A DNA stretch of 64,000 bases from the NCBI GenBank assembly GCA_963830065.1, contig CAWHLA010000005.1, positions 219,130 to 283,129 on the forward strand, read 5' to 3'. The position numbers and the translations under genes were made by a program. The notes under the pieces are model-generated. The model searched no databases. It was not told the DNA's origin and worked only from the letters and a program-made list of their open reading frames with translations. Shown piece by piece: positions 19,804 through 28,520 of the stretch; the stretch's first letter is position 1; each line of letters begins with the position of its first letter. The DNA is from JACCZR01 sp963830065 (GTDB lineage: Bacteria > Actinomycetota > Thermoleophilia > Solirubrobacterales > Thermoleophilaceae).

Positions 19804-20936
19804 ACGACAACCGCCGCCTGGCCTCGGGGCTGCTGGCCACGGGGCTGGCGCTGAGCCTGGTCGGAGCGGCGCTCGGCTCGTTCCTGATCATCGGCGTCGA
19901 GGTCGGGGCGCTGGCGCTGGCCACGGGAATCGTCCTGGCCGCGATACCGGTCCCGATCTACCTCGGGCTGGCTCTGCTGCTGGATCGCTACGAGCCCGAG
20001 CCGCTTCCCCTGCTCGTGCTCACCTTCCTGTGGGGCGCCGGCGCGGCGACGGGCTTCGCGCTGATCATCAACAGCACCGGGCAAGCCATCGTGAGCGAGG
20101 GCTTCGGGTCGGACTTCGGCGAGCTGTTCGGCAGCACGATCTCCGCCCCGATCGTCGAGGAGACGGCCAAGGCCACGGCTCTGTTCGCGATCTACAAGTG
20201 GCGGCGCATGGAGCTCGACGGGGTCCTCGACGGGATCATCTACGCCGCCATGGTGGGGCTCGGCTTCGCCTTCACCGAGAACGTCCTCTACTACTCCAAG
20301 GCGCTGGCGGAGGGTCAGGACGTGCTGGCGGGCACTTTCTTCGCCCGCGGGATCCTGTCGCCCTTCGCACACCCGCTGTTCACCAGCCTCACCGGCATCG
20401 GCTTCGGCCTGGCCGCCCGCACCCGCCACGGTAGCCGCGGCCTGTGGGTGCTGCTCGGCCTGTTCGGCGCGATCCTGCTGCACGCCCTGTGGAACAGCTC
20501 GGCCGGCGCCGCCCAGGGCACCGGCTTTCTCGGCGTGTACGCGCTCATCATGTTCCCGACGTTCTTGGTGGTACTGGTGCTGGCGATCATCTCCCGGGCG
20601 CGCGAGGGCAAGGCCGTACGCGAGCGGCTGGGGCCGGAGCTGGCCTCCGGCGTGCTCGGCCCCTACGACCTGGAGGCTCTGAGCTCGCCGGGGGCACGGC
20701 GGCGCGCGATCAGGGCCGCCGGCCCCACCCGCCAGGCCCGGAAGCAGCTCTACCGGTCCGCCGTAGATCTCGCGTTCCTGCGCCGCCAGAAGGAGCGCGT
20801 GCCCGACCGTCTGCAGCCGAAGGTGGCGCAGGAGGAGGCAGAGGTCAGCCAGCGCGTGTGGGAGCTCTCGTGGGAGGCGGCCGGGCAGGCGCCTCCGCAG
20901 CTGCCGCCCGCGCAGAGCTACGGCTGGTCGGGCTAG
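19800..20936 (+). CDS. PrsW family intramembrane metalloprotease, probable CTG start
   Basis: 378 residues with about eight membrane helices. Family motifs: LDRYEPEP, PIVEETAKATALF (Glu-Glu), GFAFTENVLYY (Glu-Asn), RGILSPFAHPLFTSLTG and LLHALWN. In Bacillus PrsW cleaves an anti-sigma factor. The first ordinary start (GTG 20016) would delete the first two helices and LDRYEPEP. The frame upstream has no ATG, GTG or TTG, but CTG 19800 overlaps the sirtuin stop as CTGA, copying the NTGA overlaps used elsewhere here. The 110-residue C-terminal tail is charged and cytoplasmic. Confidence 0.82.
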   Translation: MNDNRRLASGLLATGLALSLVGAALGSFLIIGVEVGALALATGIVLAAIPVPIYLGLALLLDRYEPEPLPLLVLTFLWGAGAATGFALIINSTGQAIVSEGFGSDFGELFGSTISAPIVEETAKATALFAIYKWRRMELDGVLDGIIYAAMVGLGFAFTENVLYYSKALAEGQDVLAGTFFARGILSPFAHPLFTSLTGIGFGLAARTRHGSRGLWVLLGLFGAILLHALWNSSAGAAQGTGFLGVYALIMFPTFLVVLVLAIISRAREGKAVRERLGPELASGVLGPYDLEALSSPGARRRAIRAAGPTRQARKQLYRSAVDLAFLRRQKERVPDRLQPKVAQEEAEVSQRVWELSWEAAGQAPPQLPPAQSYGWSG

Positions 20937-21139
20937 TCGTACGAACCGGTGAGGTGGGCGAAGCGCGGGTTGGCTCCGCCCACCTCCCGGCCGTTGATCC
21001 AGGCCCGTCCCGATCCGGGGCGGACCCTGTGGGGAGGGTGCGTGGCTCGCTGTGCCCTTTGCCTACCGCGACTCCGTCCGCGACTGAGGCTGGTCACAGT
21101 TGCACTCACGCCATTGATGTTGCCTAGGTGCGGTCCCAT
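20933..21139 (-). CDS. possible small protein of unknown family
   Basis: An open frame of up to 68 residues whose stop overlaps the PrsW stop through CTAG, the same arrangement as five other convergent pairs in this window. The last 24 residues (WINGREVGGANPRFAHLTGSYD core) look protein-like, whereas the upstream part is Arg/Ser-rich and may be non-coding or a decayed N-terminus. I do not recognise it. Confidence 0.3.
   Translation of the reverse strand: MGPHLGNINGVSATVTSLSRGRSRGRQRAQRATHPPHRVRPGSGRAWINGREVGGANPRFAHLTGSYD
20951..20986. terminator. hairpin downstream of prsW-like gene
   Basis: GAGGTGGGCG (20951-20960) pairs perfectly with CGCCCACCTC (20977-20986) around a 16-nt loop. It lies just after the PrsW stop and could end the operon, although there is no T-run and it lies inside the possible small minus-strand ORF. 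Confidence 0.35.
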
Positions 21140-21212
21140 CTCCTATCTACCGCTGTCCAAGATCGCGAAGGCGCTGCTCGACCGTGTGTCGAAACGGTGA
21201 TCGGAGTGTGGG

Positions 21213-22052
21213 TCAGGGCCCGATGCGCACCCGGCGCAGCGCCGACTCCATCCGCCCCACGGCTTCCGCCACCGCCTCCGGGGCCGCACCGGACAGCGGG
21301 CCCCTCAGCGCCGCCGACGCCGCGCCGGCAACGGCTTCACGGTCTGCCTCCAGCTCGGCTCGGGCACCGTCCGGCATTGCGGCGCCCGATTCGGCCAGCA
21401 GCGCCTCGAGGGCGACACGGGCCTGCAGCGCGGCTTCACGCAGGTGCCCGGCGTCCAGGTCCAGCCGAGCGCGCAGCACCAGGTCCTCGGCCACACCGGC
21501 GCGCTCACGGGCGCCCATGAGCGCGGCAAAGCGCTGCTCCGGCGCCTCCATCGAGCGCTTGACCTTCGTCCGCTCGCGCGGCGGCTCCCACGCCTCGGTG
21601 AAGCGCCCGTGGGCGACGCTGTCGCCAGGGCCGTAGCCCAGCCTCAGGATCAGGGCCTGGTCCAGCGAGACCTCGCGCAGGTAGGGGTCACCCGCCGCCG
21701 CGCGCTGGGCGCGGATCGCGGTGTTGATCCGCCGTAGCGCGTCCTCGGTCTCGGCCTCGCGTGTGTCGGCGTCGCCCTGGAGGCCCTGCAGCCACGCCCG
21801 GGCCTCGTCCTCGGACCCGAAGGCCTCGGCGCGGATCACGGTGGCCCGTGCGGTGGGCACCGGCTCGGGCTCGGCCTCGGTCAGCGCGCGCCCGCGGCGC
21901 CCGCGCAGCCGGCGGCGCTCCGGCGCCCCCAGCGTGTTCAGGACCAGGACGCGCTCGGCCTCGGTCTCGGGGTCGGTGCGCAGCAGGAAGCGGCCGTCGG
22001 GTGGCCCGAGGGCGAAACCGAACTCGAGCTGGGCGGCGGCGAAGACCTGAAC
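21213..22052 (-). CDS. conserved-looking protein of unknown function, probable GTT start
   Basis: About 279 residues. The N-terminal 55 residues are strand-rich (FAAAQLEFGFALGPPDGRFLLR...VLVLNTLGAPERRRL), then an Arg-rich linker. The C-terminal two thirds are Ala/Glu/Arg-rich helices. The first usual start is GTG 21860, but the frame is protein-like up to 22052 and a perfect AGGAGGT (22057-22063) sits 4 nt before a GTT codon, with a TAG stop just beyond. No NTG codon lies in any frame behind this ribosome site. No recognisable domain. Confidence 0.6.
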   Translation of the reverse strand, partial: VQVFAAAQLEFGFALGPPDGRFLLRTDPETEAERVLVLNTLGAPERRRLRGRRGRALTEAEPEPVPTARATVIRAEAFGSEDEARAWLQGLQGDADTREAETEDALRRINTAIRAQRAAAGDPYLREVSLDQALILRLGYGPGDSVAHGRFTEAWEPPRERTKVKRSMEAPEQRFAALMGARERAGVAEDLVLRARLDLDAGHLREAALQARVALEALLAESGAAMPDGARAELEADREAVAGAASAALRGPLSGAAPEAVAEAVGRMESALRRVRIGP

Positions 22053-22119
22053 GGAGACCTCCTAGATCCCGCGGTGCTCGGCCGACCGATGCTCGGCCTG
22101 CGCTCCGAGAATACGGGCG

Positions 22120-24618
22120 CTACTCGCCGCGGTGGGCGGAGCTCGACCGCTTGCGCTTGGGCACCGGAATCGAGTACTTCGACGGGCTGGTCGGCACCAC
22201 CGGGTTCTCGATCTTGCGCAGGCGGCTGAGCAGGTCGGACCACTGGCCGGGCTTGAGCACCTCGAGTGCCTGGCGGCCGGCCTTGCGGTTGTCGCCGAAC
22301 AGCGGCCGGAAGCCGACGTGGATGTGGTCGTCGTGGTCGCCCATCGACACCGTGTTCCCGCCCAGGTCGAGCAGCGAGATGATCTGGTCGGCGCGCATCG
22401 TGCCCTGCAGGCGCATCAGCCTGCGCACCGAGACCTCGGTGACCCCGCCCCGCTCCTGGTGGCCGAGGATCGGGACGCCGTTGATCTTGGCGATGTCGGT
22501 GGCGTTGCCCGAGGAGTGCTGGGAGACGTTGCCCGAAGAGGTGTAGAAGCCGTGGCCGCACTTCATCGAGGTGACCGTCGGGCGCAGGCCCGACTCGGCC
22601 AGGTACTCCAGCGTGGCGAGGATCCGGCGGTCGATCTGGCCCGAGCGCACGTCCTGGCGCCCGCACGGGTAGATGTCGATCCGGTTGTCGGAGAGCACGC
22701 GCTTCTCGAGCAGCGGCTTGGGGAGCAGCAGCACCTGGCCGATCGAGAACGAGCCCGCGTCGTCGCCGTAGAGGGCGTTCTTGCCCGAGGCGCGGTAGAC
22801 CGCGGTGGCCTCCAGCAGCTTCCAGCCATCGAGGATCGGCTTCGGGTCGATCCGCGGCGCGCCCTTGCCGGCCGGCCGGATCTGGAAGGCCAGGTGCGAG
22901 CCCTTGCCGTTGTCGGGCTTGCCGATCCGGCCCAGCAGCGTGCCGCCGATGACCCGCGCGCCCTTGCGCAGCGGCTTCAGCCGGACGTCCTTGGCGTTGA
23001 GGCCGTAGGGACGGGCGAAGTTCTTGTACTCCTCGAAGCCCTTGCCACCGCGGCGGGCCTCGGCGTCCAGCGTCTGCTCCAGGCCGCCGTTCTCACGCGC
23101 GCCCGGCATGTCGGGGTGGGCGAACAGCCGCTGCTTGACCGGGACCGAGGCGCCGGTGTTCTTCGCGTTGCCGTCATCGTCGGCCACGCGCTTGGAGTCG
23201 TCGATGTCCTTGGCCTTGTCGGCGTTGGCCTTCGTGCGCGGCTTGTCGGACGTGTCGGCCTGGCGGCCCTGAGAGGCCGGCCCGGTCGGCTTGGGATCCT
23301 TCGGGTCGTTGGCCTTCAGCGCCTTGGCGGAGGCGCCCTTGCTCTGGGCCTGGATGTCGTCCTTGGGCACGGGGTAGAAGCGCGAGACCGAGCCCAGGCC
23401 CGAGTAGGTGTAGGTGTTGCCGTAGACGTCCTGAAGCTGGATGTAGCGGCCCAGGCGCTTGGACTTGCCGACCTTCCTGATCTCGCCGTCGTTGACGGCC
23501 ACGACCGGCGAGCCCTGACGGGCGAAGACGTCGATCGAGCCGCGGTCGTCCTTGGAGGAGACCACGTTGGCGGCGTTCTGGCCCTTCTTGACCCGCTTGG
23601 AGGCCTCGGCCTCGGCCAGGTCGTCGGCGTAGCGCGCGCGTGCATATACGGGGAAGCGGCCTTCGGTGAGCCCGGTCAGCGAGCCCACGAGGTCAGCGGG
23701 GACGCCGGTGATCAGCTTGGCCCGCAGCATCACCGAGTCGACGTACCAGCCGGCGTGGTTGTAGGCGAAGATCGCCCGGCGCAGGTCCTTCTCGCCGCCC
23801 GCGGCCTTGAGGTAGCGCGCGGCGGCGAAGATCGCGTCGACGGGGTTGTAGGGGTCCTTCTTGCCGTCCTTGTTGGCGTCGACGCCGTACATGCGCCAGG
23901 AGGAGGGGATGAACTGCATCCAGCCCAGGGCGCCCGCGCTGGAGACGTTGAGGTTGCGCCCGTAGTCGGTCTCGATCTCGTTGATGGCGGCCAGGACCTC
24001 CCAGCGGATGCCGTACTGGATTCCGGCGGCCTGGTAGATCGGCAGCAGGAAGATCGGGACGCGGAACTTGCGGATGACGAAGTTGGGTACGCCGGTGGCC
24101 GTCGAGGGGCCGGGCAGGGCGTCGACGAAGCCGGGGTTCGACGGATTGGGCGAGCCGTCGGGGGCGCGCATCGGGTTCCGGGCCGGGCGGCGGGCGCGGC
24201 GGCGCGGAGTCTCAGCCTGTGACTGAGGGTCAGCCCCTCCGGTGTCGCCGCCGGAAGACTTCTTCTTGCCCTTCTTCTTGGGCTTGGACTTCTTCTCCTC
24301 GCCCTTCGAGCTCTCCTGCTGCTCACCACCGCCGGCGCTGGGGTCCTGCTGGGCCTTGGGGGTCTCCTGCGGCGTGGTGGCCGGCGGCTGCTGCTTTGGC
24401 GCGGAGGGAGTGCCCGGCGGGACGGGAACGCCGGGCAGGGCGATGTCGCCGATCGACGTCCCGGCCGGGACGTCGACGGTCACGGGCACGACCTGGCCGG
24501 TGGGCAGCTTGACGTAGATCGTCCGCTTCTCCGCTGCAGCAGGAAGCGTGAATGCGGCGAGCGCGCCCGCTGAAAGCAGGGCTGCCAGAGCCAAGATGGT
24601 TAGAAGGCGCTTCTTCAT
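22120..24618 (-). CDS. three-domain peptidoglycan hydrolase (SLT, degenerate LytM, M15-like)
   Basis: 832 residues, exported (signal peptide 1-30). Residues 31-160 are a Pro/Gln/Lys-rich linker. Residues about 175-330 form a lytic transglycosylase (EVLAAINEIETDYGRN with catalytic Glu214 or 216, then SSAGALGWMQFIPSSW). Residues about 358-418 and 550-585 look like two halves of an M23/LytM domain separated by a roughly 130-residue Lys/Asp-rich insert. The M23 zinc ligands appear changed (Arg359 for His; HLA at 575-577 for HLH). Residues about 680-770 resemble an M15 peptidase: SQHSSGNATDI (His701, Asp708) and DHDDHIHVGF. It cuts wall glycan and probably peptide. A long 5' region precedes it. 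Confidence 0.85.
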   Translation of the reverse strand: MKKRLLTILALAALLSAGALAAFTLPAAAEKRTIYVKLPTGQVVPVTVDVPAGTSIGDIALPGVPVPPGTPSAPKQQPPATTPQETPKAQQDPSAGGGEQQESSKGEEKKSKPKKKGKKKSSGGDTGGADPQSQAETPRRRARRPARNPMRAPDGSPNPSNPGFVDALPGPSTATGVPNFVIRKFRVPIFLLPIYQAAGIQYGIRWEVLAAINEIETDYGRNLNVSSAGALGWMQFIPSSWRMYGVDANKDGKKDPYNPVDAIFAAARYLKAAGGEKDLRRAIFAYNHAGWYVDSVMLRAKLITGVPADLVGSLTGLTEGRFPVYARARYADDLAEAEASKRVKKGQNAANVVSSKDDRGSIDVFARQGSPVVAVNDGEIRKVGKSKRLGRYIQLQDVYGNTYTYSGLGSVSRFYPVPKDDIQAQSKGASAKALKANDPKDPKPTGPASQGRQADTSDKPRTKANADKAKDIDDSKRVADDDGNAKNTGASVPVKQRLFAHPDMPGARENGGLEQTLDAEARRGGKGFEEYKNFARPYGLNAKDVRLKPLRKGARVIGGTLLGRIGKPDNGKGSHLAFQIRPAGKGAPRIDPKPILDGWKLLEATAVYRASGKNALYGDDAGSFSIGQVLLLPKPLLEKRVLSDNRIDIYPCGRQDVRSGQIDRRILATLEYLAESGLRPTVTSMKCGHGFYTSSGNVSQHSSGNATDIAKINGVPILGHQERGGVTEVSVRRLMRLQGTMRADQIISLLDLGGNTVSMGDHDDHIHVGFRPLFGDNRKAGRQALEVLKPGQWSDLLSRLRKIENPVVPTSPSKYSIPVPKRKRSSSAHRGE

Positions 24619-24940
24619 GCCCGCAGGGTTCCCGTTCCTCCCCCATAGAGAACCCTTGAAAGGCCCTCTCGTGGAGCGGCGCACACGGTACCAGTTCCGG
24701 TGCCCAAGGCAGGCAAGCTACTGACCGTACGAAAGGGCTGCAAGGGGGAACCGACAGGGACGTTGCAGGGCACCTCTCTTCTATCGGCGCGCGGCCCCGG
24801 AATCTTCACCCCTGAGAGGCGATTTAGGCGGTCCGAACCGCCGCCCCGGTCCGCGGTGCTTCGTCAGGGCCAACCATAAGCCTTGAGTCAAGGGTTAGCC
24901 CCGCTGGCCGAAGCCCGCTGTTCGCTAGCCTGGCCGGTCT
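24619..24940. other. 322-bp non-coding divergent region with hairpins; possible structured leader
   Basis: No gene is visible. It contains two nested sets of paired segments, CTGCAA/TTGCAG (24738-24743 with 24763-24768) and CCTCTC/GAGAGG (24773-24778 with 24814-24819). A minus-strand phrase GGGGTGAAGATTCC resembles pieces of known riboswitches. Wall hydrolases of actinobacteria are classic c-di-AMP riboswitch targets, but I cannot fit the full consensus here. GGGAGG lies upstream of the hydrolase ATG. Confidence 0.4.
24877..24897. promoter_or_regulatory. 21-bp imperfect palindrome, candidate operator
   Basis: Arms TAAGCCTTGA and TCAAGGGTTA flank a central G; the only mismatch is the fourth arm base. 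It lies between the divergent wall hydrolase and phasin-like genes, 29 bp upstream of the latter's -10-like TAGCCT (24926-24931), a position suited to a dimeric regulator. Confidence 0.45.
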
Positions 24941-25393
24941 GTGAGCGACGACGGGGATAAGAAGGGGTTCGTCGACCGCCTCTCCCGCCAGGGCGAGGAA
25001 GCCCTCGGCAAGGTGGCCGAGGAGTTGGTGGCAAACCCCGTGGTGCACGCGGCGATCGCCCGTGCCTTCGACGCCCGCGACGCCGCCGTGGCCGCCCAGG
25101 AGGCGGCGATGGGCGCCTTCAACATCCCCTCTGCTGCCGACGTGGAGCGGGTGACGCGCCGCCTGCGTTCGGTCTCCCAGCGGATGGAGGGCATCGAGGA
25201 CGCCCTCGACCGCCTCGAGGAGCGCCTCGCCCAGGCCGCCGAACAGGTCGAGGACGACCGCTTTGAGGGCATCGAGGGCCGCCTGGACGAGCTCGCCCGC
25301 GACGTCACCGCCGTCCGCGAGGCCGTGGTGGCCGAGGACGAGGCGGTTTCCCGCCGCCAAGAGCGGCTGACGGTCGGCCGCGGCGAGTCCTAG
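24941..25393 (+). CDS. phasin-like coiled-coil protein
   Basis: 150 residues from GTG 24941, with TAGCCT 9 nt upstream. The central region (AADVERVTRRLRSVSQRMEGIEDALDRLEERLAQAAEQVEDD) is a continuous heptad coiled coil of the kind found in PhaF/PhaI-type granule-associated proteins. The N-terminal part has a helix (GKVAEELVANPVVHAAIARAF). No cysteine, no membrane segment. The assignment rests on pattern and on the presence of phaC in the window. Confidence 0.55.
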   Translation: MSDDGDKKGFVDRLSRQGEEALGKVAEELVANPVVHAAIARAFDARDAAVAAQEAAMGAFNIPSAADVERVTRRLRSVSQRMEGIEDALDRLEERLAQAAEQVEDDRFEGIEGRLDELARDVTAVREAVVAEDEAVSRRQERLTVGRGES

Positions 25394-25404
25394 CCCGCCG
25401 CGGG

Positions 25405-26109
25405 TCAGGCGCTCAGCGCCGCCAGGCCCAGCTCGCCCAGCCTGACCCCGAGGGCCTCCAGGCCCTCGTCGTCCAGGCGCTCGGCATCCCCGCCGGCAAC
25501 GGGCACGTCGGTGACGGCAAGGGCGCACCCGGCACGCACCCCGCGTAGCCCGGCCACCTGGAGGACGGCGGCCGCCTCCATCTCCACCACCGAGGCCCCG
25601 GCTTCTCGCCAGCCTGCCTCGACCCCCTCACGGGGCTCGAAGAAGAGGTCGGTCGTGACCGCGGTGACGCGCCGCGCGCCGGCTGTGGCCAGGGCCTCGG
25701 TCAGGCCGCCATCGGCGGGCACGCTGCCGGGCGCTCCCAACGCCGAGCTGGCCCCGTCGGCCGACAGCGCGCGCTCGACCGCCAGCAGCTCGCCCATCGA
25801 CGACCTGTCGTCGAGCGCCCCGCAGGTCCCGATCCTCACCAGCCGCTTCGCGCCCAGCGCGATCAGCTCCTCGGTGACCAGGGCCGCGCTGGCCCCGCCC
25901 ATGCCGGTGGACTGGATGGTCACCGGCCTGCCGTCGGGGGCCAGGCCCGTGTAGCCCCACAGGCCGCGGCGGTGGTTGAACATGATCGGGCGCTCGAGCA
26001 GCGCCTGGGCCACGAACAGCGCCCGGTGAGGGTCACCGGGCAGCAGCACGCGCTCGGCGAGCTCGGCCGAGGGCCGCAGGTGCACGGCGGTGATCGCCCG
26101 GGGTGGCAC
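25405..26109 (-). CDS. nucleoside phosphorylase (PNP/uridine phosphorylase family)
   Basis: 234 residues from GTG 26109. PNP_UDP_1 family motifs: LLPGDPHRALFVAQ (phosphate loop), GMGGASAALVTEELIALGAKRLVRIGTCGAL, and the ribose/base-binding VEMEAAAVLQVA. Cleaves a nucleoside with phosphate; purine versus uridine preference is not clear. Lies between the two phasin-like genes on the opposite strand. Its start and that of the next plus-strand gene are 22 bp apart. Confidence 0.88.
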   Translation of the reverse strand: MPPRAITAVHLRPSAELAERVLLPGDPHRALFVAQALLERPIMFNHRRGLWGYTGLAPDGRPVTIQSTGMGGASAALVTEELIALGAKRLVRIGTCGALDDRSSMGELLAVERALSADGASSALGAPGSVPADGGLTEALATAGARRVTAVTTDLFFEPREGVEAGWREAGASVVEMEAAAVLQVAGLRGVRAGCALAVTDVPVAGGDAERLDDEGLEALGVRLGELGLAALSA

Positions 26110-26114
26110 CGCCG

Positions 26115-26125
26115 GTGCATACCAT
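26115..26125. promoter_or_regulatory. overlapping divergent -10-like boxes
   Basis: Plus-strand TACCAT (26120-26125) is 6 nt before GTG 26132. Minus-strand TATGCA (complement of 26116-26121) is 6 nt before GTG 26109. The geometry is the same as at 1544-1553, although the minus hexamer is one base off TANNNT. Confidence 0.35.
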
Positions 26126-26131
26126 CTGCCC

Positions 26132-26587
<456 letters not shown>

Positions 26588-26592
26588 CTCTC

Positions 26593-27561
26593 GTGACCGG
26601 CCGGCGGGTGCTGATCACGGGCGTCGGCAGCTATTTCGGCACCGAGCTGGCGCGGCGGCTGGAGGCCGACGACGACGTCGACCACGTGGTGGGCCTGGAC
26701 ACCCGCCCGCCCCGGGCCCGGCTGAAGCGCACCGAGGTCATCGATGCCGACATCCGCGACCCGCGGATCGCGGCCCTGCTCGCGCCCACGCGCGTGGACA
26801 CGGTGGTGCACGAGCAGATCGTGCGCCAGCCCGGGGCCGCCATGTCAGCCCGGACGATGCACGACGTGAACGTGATCGGCACGCTCCAGCTGCTGGCGGC
26901 GTGCGAGAAGGCCGACAGCATCCAGACGTTCGTGGTCCGTGGCTCGGCGGGCATCTACGGCTCCGAGCCCAACGCGCCCCAGTTCTTCACCGAGGACATG
27001 GCGCGGCTGTTCCCGCTGCGCACTCGCTTCCAGCGCGACGTCGGGGAGATCGAGAGCTACTTCCAGACCTACGCGCGCCGGCACCCCGGAGTGACCTGCA
27101 CGATGCTGCGCTACCAGCCGGCCCTGGGCGCCGGCGTGGGCACCCAGGTCAGCCGCTACCTGACGATGCCGGTGGTGCCGACCCATCTCGGCTTCGACCC
27201 GCGCCTGCAGGTGGTGCACGTCGACGATGCCGTCGACGCGCTGGCGGCCGCGGTTCGCAGTCCGGTCGACGGGCCGGTGAACGTGGCCAGTCCGGGAACC
27301 ATCGGGCTCACCCGCGCCGTCCGTCTGGCCGGGCGGCCGACGCTGCCCCTGCTGAGCCCCGCCTTCGGCCCTGTGACCGGGGTCGCCAAGCGGGTGGGGT
27401 TGCCCGGGCTCTCCGAGGACTTCAGCCGGTTGGTGCGACACGGCCGCGCGGTGGACGTGACGCGGCTCGAGGAGGAGGTGGGATTCAGCCCTCGCTACAC
27501 CACCGTCATGGCGGTCGAGGACTGGGTCGAGCGCACCCGGCGGGCGAAGGCGGCGGCGTGA
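26593..27561 (+). CDS. NAD-dependent epimerase/dehydratase family protein (atypical SDR)
   Basis: 322 residues. Rossmann motif LITGVGSYFGTELARRL (GxxxxxG variant), Asp of the second strand in GLDTRPP, and an extended-SDR C-terminal substrate region. The usual catalytic Tyr-x3-Lys is not seen: the position reads FQRDVGEIE, without Tyr or Lys. It may therefore be an NAD(P)-binding or non-catalytic member. Its stop overlaps the next gene's GTG (GTGA). Confidence 0.8.
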   Translation: MTGRRVLITGVGSYFGTELARRLEADDDVDHVVGLDTRPPRARLKRTEVIDADIRDPRIAALLAPTRVDTVVHEQIVRQPGAAMSARTMHDVNVIGTLQLLAACEKADSIQTFVVRGSAGIYGSEPNAPQFFTEDMARLFPLRTRFQRDVGEIESYFQTYARRHPGVTCTMLRYQPALGAGVGTQVSRYLTMPVVPTHLGFDPRLQVVHVDDAVDALAAAVRSPVDGPVNVASPGTIGLTRAVRLAGRPTLPLLSPAFGPVTGVAKRVGLPGLSEDFSRLVRHGRAVDVTRLEEEVGFSPRYTTVMAVEDWVERTRRAKAAA

Positions 27562-28509
27562 CCGAGCTCTCGGGCGTGGTGGGCGTCGGCCCGGCGATGG
27601 GCGCGCTGAAGCTCGTGCGCGAAGGCCTGCGCCAGGGCCTCGACGCCCCCGAAGCGCTCATCCGCGGCGCCGCCGGTGCTCCCGGCCGACACGCGCCGCG
27701 CCGTCGAGCGGGCGGCCCGCCGCCTCGACGGCGACTACCGCGAGGACGAGTGGGGCTTCGACGAGGAGTTCGCCGACCTGGTGCTGCCCTTCCTCGACTT
27801 CCTCTACGACCGCTGGTGGCGGGTGGAGACCGTGGGCGCCACCAACGTGCCCGGCCACGGGCGGGCACTGATGGTCGCCAACCACGCGGGCATCCTGCCC
27901 TGGGACGCCACGATGATCTCGATGGGGCTGTTGCGCGAGCACCCGCTGCCCCGCTACCCCCGCTTCCTGGTGCTCGACTGGGCCTTCAGCCTGCCCTGGG
28001 TCTCGGTGGCCATCCGCAAGGTGGGCGGGGTCGCCGCCTCGCCGTTCAACGCCCTCCGCCTGCTCGAGCAGGACCAGCTGGTGGCGGTGTTCCCGGAGGG
28101 GGTCAAGGGCACCGGCAAGCCCTTCCGCGAGCGCTACCAGCTCCAGCGCTTCGGCCGCGGCGGGTTCGTGGAGCTCGCCCTGCGCACCGGCGCGCCGATC
28201 GTGCCGGTCGCGGTGGTCGGCAGCGAGGAGATCTACCCCAAGCTCGGCGAGGCGCCGCCGCTGGCGCGGGCCATCGGGGCACCCTTCTTCCCGCTCACGC
28301 CGCTGTTCCCCTGGCTCGGGCCCGCCGGGGTGGTGCCGCTGCCCAGCCGCTGGATGATCGAGTTCTGCGAGCCGATCCCCACGGCCCAGTACGGCCCCGA
28401 CGCCGCCGACGACCGCTCGCTGGTCCTCGAGCTCTCCGAGCAGGTGCGCGACACGATCCAGACCAAGCTGCTGGAGAACGTGGTGCGGCGCGGCCCGGCT
28501 TTCTCCTAG
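27558..28509 (+). CDS. lysophospholipid/diacylglycerol acyltransferase family protein with frameshift
   Basis: PlsC/MGAT-like acyltransferase, about 316 residues if repaired. Motifs: ANHAGILPWD (acyltransferase block I), SPFNALRLL, VFPEGVKGTGKPF (block III) and PIVPVAVVGSEEIYPKL (block IV). The first 40 codons are read from GTG 27558, coupled to the epimerase stop, in one frame. The rest continues one base over from 27676. Removing one G of the pair at 27675-27676 joins them as ALIRGAAVLPADTRRAVERA. Probably transfers acyl groups to a glycerolipid at the membrane. Confidence 0.8.
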
Positions 28510-28520
28510 GCCGTCCCCGC

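Noticed and set aside
24721..24840. FMN or cobalamin riboswitch upstream of the wall hydrolase
   Set aside because: Only isolated strings such as GGGGTGAAGATTCC fit; the remaining conserved helices are absent and the gene context does not match.
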